Shown here piece after piece: positions 14,862-22,231 of a stretch of DNA of 64,000 nucleotides (position 1 is its first letter; every line of letters starts with the position of its first letter). The stretch lies in NCBI RefSeq assembly GCF_000374065.1, contig NZ_KB893279.1, positions 107,719-171,718 on the forward strand. The letters run 5' to 3'. This stretch comes from Spirosoma luteum DSM 19990 (GTDB lineage: Bacteria > Bacteroidota > Bacteroidia > Cytophagales > Spirosomataceae). Under the pieces are notes generated by a model, which worked only from the letters and a program-made list of their open reading frames with translations, was not told the DNA's origin and made no database searches. A program made the translations under genes and the position numbers.

Positions 14862-15215
14862 TCAAACGCCTACATACACTACGCCGTCCTCCACTTTAAT
14901 GGGAAACGTGGCAATCTGGTAGCCCTCATCATTAAGGCACTCCCCGGTTTTGAGCGAGAATGTCTTTTTGTGAAACGGACAGGCTACCTTCGGTTCGTTA
15001 CCCAGGCTGCCAATCATACCCCGCGATAGCGCCATTTGCTGGCGGTGCGGACATTCATTGGTGGTAGCATACCATTCGCCCCGGCGGGTGAAATTAAAGA
15101 TAGCAATCTGTTGCCCGTTGAGCAGCACGCAAGCACCGCCATCTTCAGGAATACTGTCGACCGTGCAGGCTGCCTGCCAGGTATATTTGTCTTTGTTTAT
15201 CGCTATTACGTCCAT
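14862..15215 (-). CDS. nirD: Nitrite reductase small subunit (Rieske protein)
   Basis: The 117-residue protein carries a Rieske-type [2Fe-2S] site: Cys55-Pro-His57 (NECPHRQQMALSRG) and Cys79-Pro-Phe-His82 (ACPFHKKTFSLKTGEC). NirD is the small partner of NirB in cytosolic NADH-dependent nitrite reduction to ammonium. It lies 80 bases downstream of nirB on the same strand and precedes the two-component genes. Length and motif spacing are normal for NirD, and some NirD proteins keep the full ligand set, as here. Its C-terminus (VVYVGV) ends right after the last strand. Confidence 0.93.
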   Translation of the reverse strand: MDVIAINKDKYTWQAACTVDSIPEDGGACVLLNGQQIAIFNFTRRGEWYATTNECPHRQQMALSRGMIGSLGNEPKVACPFHKKTFSLKTGECLNDEGYQIATFPIKVEDGVVYVGV

Positions 15216-15295
15216 TGCTTCGATACGTTTATGGGGGTATCGAGTGCCAGCCCGATACCCTGTTTGATTGATTTACGGGAGATGACTGGAAGCAT

Positions 15296-17827
15296 TTATG
15301 CCCACTCTTTGGCTTTTACCTGGTCGCGCAGGGGTTCAAACTGCACAGTGGGGTCTTTCACTTCCGGCTCATTGACAAAGTGGGAGAACCGCTTGCGGAG
15401 TTCAGGATTCTCAACCACTTCTTTCCACTCGCAGGCGTAGGTGTCCACGATGAGTTGCATTTCGCGTTCCAGTTCGGCTCCAATGCCCAGTACGTCATCG
15501 ACAACAACGGCTTTTAGGTAGGTCATTCCGCCTTCCATTTTGTTTAGCCAGGTGGCCGTGCGGGCGAGTGGGTCAGCCGTTTTTACGTAGAACATCAGGA
15601 ACCGGTCAAGTAAGTTGACAGCGGTTTCCTTGTCTACGTCAGAAGCCAGGAGCTGGGCGTGCTGCGGTTTGGTACCCCCGTTGCCGCATACGTATATATT
15701 CCAGCCTTTGTCGGTGGCGATAAGGCCGAAATCCTTGCTTTGTGCCTCGGCACATTCCCGGGTACAACCCGACACGCCGGACTTGAGCTTATGGGGAGAC
15801 CGGAGTCCTTTGTACCGGTTTTCCAGTTCGATGGCAAACGTAACGGAGTCCTGAACCCCGTACCGGCACCAGGTAGTGCCCACGCAGCTTTTTACGGTGC
15901 GCAGCGATTTACCATAGGCATGACCACTCTCAAAACCGGCCACAATCAACTCTTCCCATATTTTTGGTAAATCGCCAACGTGAGCACCGAACAGGTCGAT
16001 GCGCTGCCCACCCGTAATTTTGGTGTAAAGACCGTATTTCTGCGCCACCTGACCCAGAACGATGAGCTTTTCGGGCGAGATTTCGCCACCGGCTACGCGG
16101 GGCATTACCGAATACGTACCACCCCGCTGTATGTTCGCCAGAAAACGGTCGTTGGAGTCCTGAATAGGAGCCCGGTCTTTCGCCAGGATATTCTCGTTCC
16201 ACAAACTTGCCAGAATAGACGCAGTGGCTGGTTTACAAACTTCGCATCCATCCCCTTTACCAAACGTGTTCAGCACGGATGTGTAGGTCTTCAGGCCATT
16301 GATCTTCACCAGATCGAATAATTCCTGCCGCGTAAAATCGAAATGTTCGCAGAGGATGTTCCGTACATACACACCTTTTGCTTTCTGCACCCCCTGAATA
16401 ATGTCTTTCACCATAGGCGTGCAGCCTCCGCAACCCGTGCAGGCTTTGGTTGCCTTTTTAAGCAGGTCGATGGTATCGTTGCCATTTTCCCCAATTTCGT
16501 GGCAGAGCATGGCTTTCGTAATGGCTTCGCAGGAGCAGATAAGCGCATCGTCGGGCAAACTCATAACGCCCGCACCTGCTTCCTCACCCCCGCGCGAACC
16601 CAGAATCAGGTCTTCGGCATCGGGTGGCAGGATGGTTTTGTTCTTGCAGGTCTGAAGCAGCATGTTGTACTGGTCAGCATCGCCCACGAGAATGCCACCC
16701 AGCAACTCTTTGCCGTCTGCCGATACGTTGATGCGCTTATAAATACCCTTCGCCCTGTTCTCGTAAACAACCGTCCGGCACTCCGGTTCAGCAGCAAACG
16801 GGTCTCCAAAAGAGCCAACATCGGTGCCAATCAGTTTTAGCTTGGTCGACATATCGTAGGGCTTAAACTCCTTGTCGTCGCCCATCATCCGGGCGGCTAC
16901 TACCTCTGCCATCTCGTAGCCGGGTGCTACCAGCCCATAAATCATGTGGTGGACAACGGCGCATTCGCCAATGGCAAAAATGGATGGGTCGGATGTTTGC
17001 AGGAAGTTATCTACTACAATACCGCCACGCGGGTGCGTTTCCAGACCCGATAATTTGGCTAGTTCATCTCGGGGACGGATACCGGCAGAAATCACCAGCA
17101 TATCCACGTCCAGGTGGGAGCCATCGTTGAACTGCATACCCGTTATGGTATCGTCGCCGGTGATTTCCTGCGTGCTTTTTGACAGGTGGATGTGTAAACC
17201 CAGGGATTCGAGCTGACGCTGTAGAACGCTCGAACCGGCATCATCTAGTTGGCGGGGCATCAGGCGGGGGGCAAATTCAACTACGTGAGCTTCTTCCAGC
17301 CCTAAATCGAGGAGCGCTTTGGCAGCTTCGAGACCGAGTAAGCCACCCCCTAATACCGCTCCTTTTCTGGCTTTACGCGCGTGAGACTGTATCAGGTCCA
17401 GGTCTTCGATGGTTCGGTACACGAATACGCCATCTTTTTCAACACCGCTGAGGGGTGGTACAAAGGCACCAGACCCCGTAGCCAGAATCAGGTAATCGTA
17501 GGGAACAACAACCCCGTGGTGGGACCTGATTTGTTTCCGCTCCCGGTCTATATCCACAACCGGGTCGGAAAGGTACAGTTGAATGCCATTGTCGATGTAC
17601 CAGTCCATTGGGGCCATCGTCAGGTCTTCGGCGGTTTTACCGTCGAAGTAAGCACTCAAATGAACGCGGTCGTAGGCTACCCGTGGCTCTTCACCAAAAA
17701 CTGTCAGCATGAATTGCCCGCTGTTTTTGTCTTTGGCCAAAAGTTTTTCGCAGAACTTGTAGCCAACCATGCCATTGCCTATGACAACGACACTGCTTCT
17801 TTTGTTTGTGTTCATAGTTATAATCAA
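15296..17827 (-). CDS. nirB: NADH-dependent assimilatory nitrite reductase, large subunit
   Basis: This 843-residue enzyme reduces nitrite to ammonium. Domains in order: an FAD/NAD(P)H reductase (about 10-320, with VVVIGNGMVGYKF and the second nucleotide site GAVLGGGLLGLEAAKAL), a BFD-like [2Fe-2S] domain (CSCEAITKAML, then ACTGCGGC), and a sulfite/nitrite reductase core with siroheme-[4Fe-4S] ligands SCVGTTWC (C-x5-C) and GCTRECAE (C-x3-C). All ligands are present. Two ATGs are possible; the second (17815, MNTNKRSSVVV) is nearer the usual start. It is the first gene of nirB-nirD-kinase-regulator. A TAnnTTTG promoter lies about 80 bases upstream, divergent from cobA, which supplies the siroheme precursor. 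Confidence 0.96.
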   Translation of the reverse strand: MIITMNTNKRSSVVVIGNGMVGYKFCEKLLAKDKNSGQFMLTVFGEEPRVAYDRVHLSAYFDGKTAEDLTMAPMDWYIDNGIQLYLSDPVVDIDRERKQIRSHHGVVVPYDYLILATGSGAFVPPLSGVEKDGVFVYRTIEDLDLIQSHARKARKGAVLGGGLLGLEAAKALLDLGLEEAHVVEFAPRLMPRQLDDAGSSVLQRQLESLGLHIHLSKSTQEITGDDTITGMQFNDGSHLDVDMLVISAGIRPRDELAKLSGLETHPRGGIVVDNFLQTSDPSIFAIGECAVVHHMIYGLVAPGYEMAEVVAARMMGDDKEFKPYDMSTKLKLIGTDVGSFGDPFAAEPECRTVVYENRAKGIYKRINVSADGKELLGGILVGDADQYNMLLQTCKNKTILPPDAEDLILGSRGGEEAGAGVMSLPDDALICSCEAITKAMLCHEIGENGNDTIDLLKKATKACTGCGGCTPMVKDIIQGVQKAKGVYVRNILCEHFDFTRQELFDLVKINGLKTYTSVLNTFGKGDGCEVCKPATASILASLWNENILAKDRAPIQDSNDRFLANIQRGGTYSVMPRVAGGEISPEKLIVLGQVAQKYGLYTKITGGQRIDLFGAHVGDLPKIWEELIVAGFESGHAYGKSLRTVKSCVGTTWCRYGVQDSVTFAIELENRYKGLRSPHKLKSGVSGCTRECAEAQSKDFGLIATDKGWNIYVCGNGGTKPQHAQLLASDVDKETAVNLLDRFLMFYVKTADPLARTATWLNKMEGGMTYLKAVVVDDVLGIGAELEREMQLIVDTYACEWKEVVENPELRKRFSHFVNEPEVKDPTVQFEPLRDQVKAKEWA

Positions 17828-17905
17828 CTATAGAATTGTAAAAACCCTGACTAATAATTGTACTAATTTAATAAAACCGCCTTATTTCCCCCGAAAAAGA
17901 CAAGT

Positions 17906-17937
17906 CAAAAGTAAGAGGTGTTTATGTCATTTCCTAA
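17906..17937 (-). promoter_or_regulatory. Bacteroidota-type promoter of the nirBD operon
   Basis: On the minus strand TACTTTTG (17913 to 17906) matches the -7 consensus TAnnTTTG exactly. A TTA (17937 to 17935), one base off the -33 TTG, stands 21 bases upstream. The predicted start near 17900 gives a leader of about 75-85 bases. Confidence 0.55.
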
Positions 17938-17988
17938 CTTATTATTCTGCATAAAGTTTATTTACAAAGATGTTTTTTCGAGAAAGGC

Positions 17989-18018
17989 TTGTTTTTACAA
18001 ATTTCGTCTCTACTTTTG
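17989..18018 (+). promoter_or_regulatory. Bacteroidota-type promoter of cobA and the rightward nitrate genes
   Basis: TTG (17989-17991), 19 bases, then TACTTTTG (18011-18018) matches the -33/-7 consensus of Bacteroidota completely. A small dyad, tttga-N4-tcaaa (18015-18028), overlaps the -7 element and could be an operator. The cobA ATG lies about 70 bases downstream. Confidence 0.6.
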
Positions 18019-18092
18019 AACTGTCAAAGCGGATTAGTGGCGTTTTACTAAAAATAGTACTATACTACTATATGCACTAAAGGGAAAGTCAG

Positions 18093-18851
18093 ATGCAGCC
18101 AAAGCTAACACTCGTGGGGGCGGGTCCCGGCGACGGCGAATTGATTACCTTAAAAGGAATCAGGACGCTTCAGCAGGCCGACGTCGTTTTATACGACGAC
18201 CTTGCCAATAGTACCTTACTGGAATTTGCGCCTGAGCGTGCGGTGAAAATGTACGTGGGCAAACGGGCGGGACGGGTATCCTTCTCGCAGGACGAAATAA
18301 ACCGGCTGATCGTCCGGTTGGCGCAGGAGCATGGACACGTTGTTCGGCTCAAGGGGGGAGACCCCTACGTGTTTGGGCGGGGTTATGAAGAAAATGCCTA
18401 CGCCCGTCAATTCGGGATTGCCTGTAACGTAGTGTCGGGGGTATCGAGTTGTATTGCCGTACCGGCATCACAGGGAATTCCGGTTACCAGCCGGGGCGTC
18501 AGCGAAAGTTTTTGGGTCATTACCGGTACCACCCGAGACGGAGAACTATCGGATGACCTGAAACTGGCTGTTCAATCGAACGCTACCATCGTGGTCCTGA
18601 TGGGCTTAAGTAAAGTAAATGAGTTATGTGCCCTATACTGTCAGGCCGGACGCGGTTATTTGCCAATGGCAGTTGTACAAAATGGGACACGGCCTGATGA
18701 ACAGTGCATTATTGGTCAGGTCTGGACTATTCCGCAGTTGGTAACAGAGCAGGGTGTGGGGGCACCCGCTGTGCTCATCATCGGCGAGGTCGTTACGCTG
18801 CATCCGTCCTACATAGCTACCTGTATGCAACAGGTAGCGGCAGGTTGGTGA
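18093..18851 (+). CDS. cobA: Uroporphyrinogen-III C-methyltransferase
   Basis: The 252-residue enzyme is a single-domain SUMT: LTLVGAGPGDGELITLKGIRTLQQADVVLYD (N-terminal P-loop-like GAGPGD), VRLKGGDPYVFGRGYEE, and GVSSCIAVPASQGIPVTSRG. It methylates uroporphyrinogen III at C-2 and C-7 to precorrin-2, the precursor of siroheme. It is divergent from nirB, whose siroheme it serves, and heads the rightward nitrate gene set. No CysG-type oxidase/chelatase domain is attached, so the later siroheme steps must be encoded elsewhere. Cytosolic. Confidence 0.94.
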   Translation: MQPKLTLVGAGPGDGELITLKGIRTLQQADVVLYDDLANSTLLEFAPERAVKMYVGKRAGRVSFSQDEINRLIVRLAQEHGHVVRLKGGDPYVFGRGYEENAYARQFGIACNVVSGVSSCIAVPASQGIPVTSRGVSESFWVITGTTRDGELSDDLKLAVQSNATIVVLMGLSKVNELCALYCQAGRGYLPMAVVQNGTRPDEQCIIGQVWTIPQLVTEQGVGAPAVLIIGEVVTLHPSYIATCMQQVAAGW

Positions 18852-18857
18852 ACGTTT

Positions 18858-18936
18858 AGGGTTGGCTGGCTAATACGTATGCCAACCCTGGACAACAAAA
18901 AAGCCGATCCGGTGTGGGGGCACCTTTGGATCGGCT
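18858..18936 (+). terminator. Two consecutive hairpins after cobA
   Basis: agggttggc (18858-18866) pairs with gccaaccct (18881-18889), and agccgatcc (18902-18910) pairs with ggatcggct (18928-18936), both perfectly over 9 bases. Neither has a long T-tract, so they may end or attenuate cobA transcripts. The inner ggtgtgggggcacc (18911-18924) repeats a 14-base word from the cobA coding region at 18753-18766. Confidence 0.5.
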
Positions 18937-18998
18937 AAATCAGGGTTTTGTCTATGCGAAAAACACAAACGATTCAAAGAAAATGAAAAAAAACACGT

Positions 18999-19188
18999 AA
19001 AGCAAATCTGCTTTCCTAGCAGTTGGGTAACCTGTTCGGTTGAATCGCTCGATTCTCAACACCCAACAACTGCCTCTCGATTTACCAGCAGTCTGATTTT
19101 TACCACGCTGGCGTGGGTAAGAGGATGCTGTGCGGGGGCACATCCTGCTACACTACTTCTGAGATAAAGAAACTAGCCTGTTGCTAGT
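18999..19188 (+). promoter_or_regulatory. Hairpin-rich leader region ahead of the porin-narK-nitrate reductase genes
   Basis: The 406-base gap between cobA and the porin holds no gene but several stem-forming repeats in a row: aaagca/tgcttt (18999-19014), cagttgggt/acccaacaactg enclosing gaatcg/cgattc (19020-19072), ttaccacgc/gcgtgggtaa (19100-19120), tgtgc/gcaca (about 19128-19142) and actagc/gctagt (19172-19188). A structured untranslated leader, for example an attenuator, fits. The promoter position is unknown, so some stems may lie upstream of transcription. Confidence 0.4.
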
Positions 19189-19257
19189 GACCTGCCCGTC
19201 AAAAAATGCGGTTCAGGGTCTTCTTTCGCTTATTTACTTCCTGATGACCTCACTAAA

Positions 19258-20793
19258 ATGAAAAAACCATACTTCATACAATTATCCCTCCTGTGCGCCT
19301 TTATGGTGGGCGTGCTGCCACAAACTAACGCCCAGTTTTCCCTGATTGGTCAGCTGCGTACCCGCACCGAAATCCGGCATGGTGTTGGTAACCTACCGGT
19401 GGCGGGTAGCCCCGCAGCGGCTTTTACCTCGCAGCGGGCACGACTGACATTCGGCTACAAGTGGGATCGGATTACGTTCGGCATGGCCATTCAGGATGTT
19501 CGGGTGTGGGGGCAGGATGCCTCGACAATCTCTAACGCCGATGGCAACAGGCTCATGATTCACGAAGCATGGGCCGATGTGGCGCTCATCAACCGCGCCG
19601 ATACAACGATGAAATTTGCGCCAATCGACTACCTGTCGCTGAAAATTGGCCGGCAGGAAATGGTGTACGACGATTCCCGCCTGATTGGTAACCTGGACTG
19701 GCTGCAGCAGGCCCGTCGGTTTGATGCGGCTCTATTGAAAGCACAGCACAAAGGCTGGCAGCTAGACCTGGGTACTGGCTTTAATCAGAATACGGATGCC
19801 TTTGGCGTAAGCGGGACGTATTACACTCCGGGAAATGTACCCACGTCCGCTCTCTCTACCAAAAGCGTAACGCTGGCTGTACCGGCAGGGTTTATCCCAA
19901 CCGCCACGAAAGGAGGGTTACCTGTACTGACTAGTGCCGTGGGTACCAACGGGCAAAATCAACAGTTCAAATCATTTACCATGATTTATCTGGCGCACAA
20001 GTTCAATAAAACGAAATTTTCGGCGCTGTTCTTCAACGACAACTTTCAGAAGTATCGGGTAGACTCGATTGGGTCCGCTACTAACGGTTACGTATATGGC
20101 CGCCGTTACGATGTGGCGGGTACCAATTCCCGCATTACCTACGGGGCTATGCTGACCGGACTGATTGGTCAGAGTCTACCCATTGCGTGGCAGGCGTTTG
20201 CCTACGGACAGGGGGGTAGAGACCGGGATGGCCTTCAACTCAAAAAAGCCTATCACTACGGGGCTAGCCTGATGTTCCAGCGTGGTCCGCTGAGTATTGG
20301 GCCCGGTTACGAAGTGCTGTCGGGTACGAATGACGCCACCATAAATGCCGGTCAAACCAGCCGCTTCGACCCGTTGTACGGCACTCCTCACAAATTCTGG
20401 GGGCTGATGGATTATTTCTATGCCGGTACCGGCTCCCCATCGGGCGGACTGAAAGATGGTTATCTAAAAGTGAAATACACCGGTAAGCGGCTGACAACCA
20501 GTTTCGACGCGCACTACTTCGCACTGGCCAATACCGTGTACAACAAATTGCCCGATGCTGCCCCGAGTGCCCCCCTGGCTGCGAAGCTAGGCATGGAGTA
20601 CGACCTGACGGCTACCTATTCCCTTAATAAGTTCACAACGGTTGAAGGGGGGTACGCCATCATGAATGGCACCAATACGCTTGAATACACCAAACAGGGC
20701 ACGATGAATCAAAAAGATAAGGTAGGTACCTGGGCCTATCTGATGATTAACATCCGTCCCGATTTTTTTGCCGCTAACGCCCCCAAAAAGTAA
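19258..20793 (+). CDS. Outer-membrane porin, alginate-export-like beta-barrel
   Basis: The 511-residue protein has a Sec signal peptide (residues 1-25, ending QTNA before QFSLIGQLRTRTEIR) and then alternating strands such as RARLTFGYKW and ITFGMAIQDVRVWGQ, which match the alginate-export/outer-membrane porin family. The C-terminus ends with a strand close to the barrel-closing position (WAYLMINIRPDFFA). It lies 39 bases upstream of narK on the same strand, so it probably lets nitrate cross the outer membrane. Alginate itself is an unlikely substrate in this setting. Family assignment is good; the nitrate role is inference from position. Confidence 0.82.
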   Translation: MKKPYFIQLSLLCAFMVGVLPQTNAQFSLIGQLRTRTEIRHGVGNLPVAGSPAAAFTSQRARLTFGYKWDRITFGMAIQDVRVWGQDASTISNADGNRLMIHEAWADVALINRADTTMKFAPIDYLSLKIGRQEMVYDDSRLIGNLDWLQQARRFDAALLKAQHKGWQLDLGTGFNQNTDAFGVSGTYYTPGNVPTSALSTKSVTLAVPAGFIPTATKGGLPVLTSAVGTNGQNQQFKSFTMIYLAHKFNKTKFSALFFNDNFQKYRVDSIGSATNGYVYGRRYDVAGTNSRITYGAMLTGLIGQSLPIAWQAFAYGQGGRDRDGLQLKKAYHYGASLMFQRGPLSIGPGYEVLSGTNDATINAGQTSRFDPLYGTPHKFWGLMDYFYAGTGSPSGGLKDGYLKVKYTGKRLTTSFDAHYFALANTVYNKLPDAAPSAPLAAKLGMEYDLTATYSLNKFTTVEGGYAIMNGTNTLEYTKQGTMNQKDKVGTWAYLMINIRPDFFAANAPKK

Positions 20794-20832
20794 GAACCTA
20801 TTTTTTGAACAACCTTAAACACCTGAGAAATC

Positions 20833-22131
20833 ATGCATGTATTGAATAAGCCACTCGAATCAATCAATGTGTTTAGCCTGAAAGGCGTTCAGATGCGAAC
20901 GTTTCACCTGACCTGGATTGCCTTTTTTGTCTGTTTCTTTGGCTGGTTCGGACTGGCCCCACTGATGCCTGCCATTCGGGAGGACCTGGGCCTGACCAAA
21001 CCCCAGATTGGTAACATTATTATCGCAGCCGTCTCGGCTACTATTTTTGCCCGGCTCATTGTGGGTAAGCTTTGCGACACCTGGGGCCCACGCAAAACCT
21101 ACACGGCGTTGCTTGTGATAGGTTCCTTGCCCGTTATGCTGGTTGGGCTGGCGCACGATTACACGACGTTTCTGTTGTTTCGCCTGGCCATTGGCACCAT
21201 CGGGGCATCGTTCGTTATCACGCAGTTTCATACCTCAATGATGTTTGCGCCCAAAATCAAGGGTACCGTCAATGCTCTGACGGGTGGCTGGGGTAACCTG
21301 GGTGGCGGCATTACGCAGTTAGCTATGCCCCTTATCATGGCCGTAATCGTTGGTTTTGGTTATACCAAACCTGAAGCCTGGCGGTTAGCCATGATTGTGC
21401 CGGGCGTAATGATGCTGGTTTTGGCGTTTCTCTACTACCGTTACACCACCGACACACCAGCAGGTAACTACGACGACATTGACCGGACAGTGGCAAAAAG
21501 TGAGCAAATCAGTTTCTGGAAAGCCTGCTCCGACATGCGCGTGTGGGCACTGGCGCTGGCGTATGCCTGCTGCTTCGGGATGGAAATTACGTTTGATGGC
21601 GTGGCGGCTTTGTACTTCTTCGACAATTTTAAGATGGAGCAAACCGAAGCCGGTTTCTGGGCCATGCTGTTTGGTTTCATGAATATTTTTGCCCGTGCCC
21701 TCGGTGGTATCGTTGCCGATAGAGTAGGGAACAAGTACGGTATGCGGGGTAAAGGCGTACTGCTGGCGAGCCTGTTGCTGCTGGAAGGAGCAGGTATTAT
21801 GCTGTTTGCGCAGGCGGGTAGTCTGCCGCTGGCCATTGCGTCCATGCTGACCTTCGCCCTGTTCCTGAAAATGTCGAACGGGAGTACGTATGCCATCGTG
21901 CCCTTCGTAAACCCCAAAGCCGTTGGTGTTATTTCGGGTGTGGTGGGCGCGGGTGGTAACGTAGGTGGTATGCTGATGGGCTTCCTGTTCAAGTCGCAGA
22001 ACATCAGTTATGGGCAGGCATTTCTGTATATCGGCGGGGTGGTAGCCGTAGTGGGTGTGCTGCTGTTCCTGGTCAATTTCAACAAAGCCGTCGTCATAGA
22101 ACCCGCCGAATCGGAGTTGCAGACGGCGTAA
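20833..22131 (+). CDS. narK: MFS nitrate/nitrite transporter (NarK/NasA type)
   Basis: This 432-residue major facilitator protein has about 12 membrane segments. Both nitrate-signature motifs of the NNP family are present: ALTGGWGNLGGGITQLAMP in segment 5 and GVVGAGGNVGGMLMG in segment 11. The first membrane segment starts RTFHLTWIAFFVCFFGWFGLAPLMP, with the conserved Arg-Phe entrance. It imports nitrate, or exchanges it for nitrite, across the inner membrane. The porin precedes it and the fused nitrate reductase follows after a 100-base gap that contains an AT-rich inverted repeat. The gene symbol follows the family; specificity was not tested. Confidence 0.93.
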   Translation: MHVLNKPLESINVFSLKGVQMRTFHLTWIAFFVCFFGWFGLAPLMPAIREDLGLTKPQIGNIIIAAVSATIFARLIVGKLCDTWGPRKTYTALLVIGSLPVMLVGLAHDYTTFLLFRLAIGTIGASFVITQFHTSMMFAPKIKGTVNALTGGWGNLGGGITQLAMPLIMAVIVGFGYTKPEAWRLAMIVPGVMMLVLAFLYYRYTTDTPAGNYDDIDRTVAKSEQISFWKACSDMRVWALALAYACCFGMEITFDGVAALYFFDNFKMEQTEAGFWAMLFGFMNIFARALGGIVADRVGNKYGMRGKGVLLASLLLLEGAGIMLFAQAGSLPLAIASMLTFALFLKMSNGSTYAIVPFVNPKAVGVISGVVGAGGNVGGMLMGFLFKSQNISYGQAFLYIGGVVAVVGVLLFLVNFNKAVVIEPAESELQTA

Positions 22132-22134
22132 TTT

Positions 22135-22222
22135 AATGATGAATTATAACCGGGTCGCCGGTGCGATGATAAATTATCCATACAGTTAAGTCTAGCGCAT
22201 TCATCATTTATAATTCATCATT
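22135..22222. repeat. AT-rich intergenic inverted repeat, TGATGAAT family, copy 3
   Basis: aatgatgaattata (22135-22148) and tataattcatcatt (22209-22222) are exact reverse complements over 14 bases, 60 bases apart. It nearly fills the narK to nitrate reductase gap and ends 9 bases before the reductase ATG. The words match the hairpin at 1674-1768. Confidence 0.7.
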
Positions 22223-22231
22223 CAACACCTT

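Noticed and set aside
18015..18028. tttga-N4-tcaaa as an FNR site
   Set aside because: FNR half-sites TTGA/TCAA should be six bases apart; here the gap is four, so it was kept only as a possible dyad.
6775..18031. 12-base word actgtcaaagcg shared by the gaps at 6775 and 18020
   Set aside because: Too short and no further similarity around it; no common regulation is evident.
18753..18924. Exact 14-base repeat ggtgtgggggcacc in cobA and after it
   Set aside because: Only two copies, one explained by codons for Gly-Val-Gly-Ala-Pro; may be chance.
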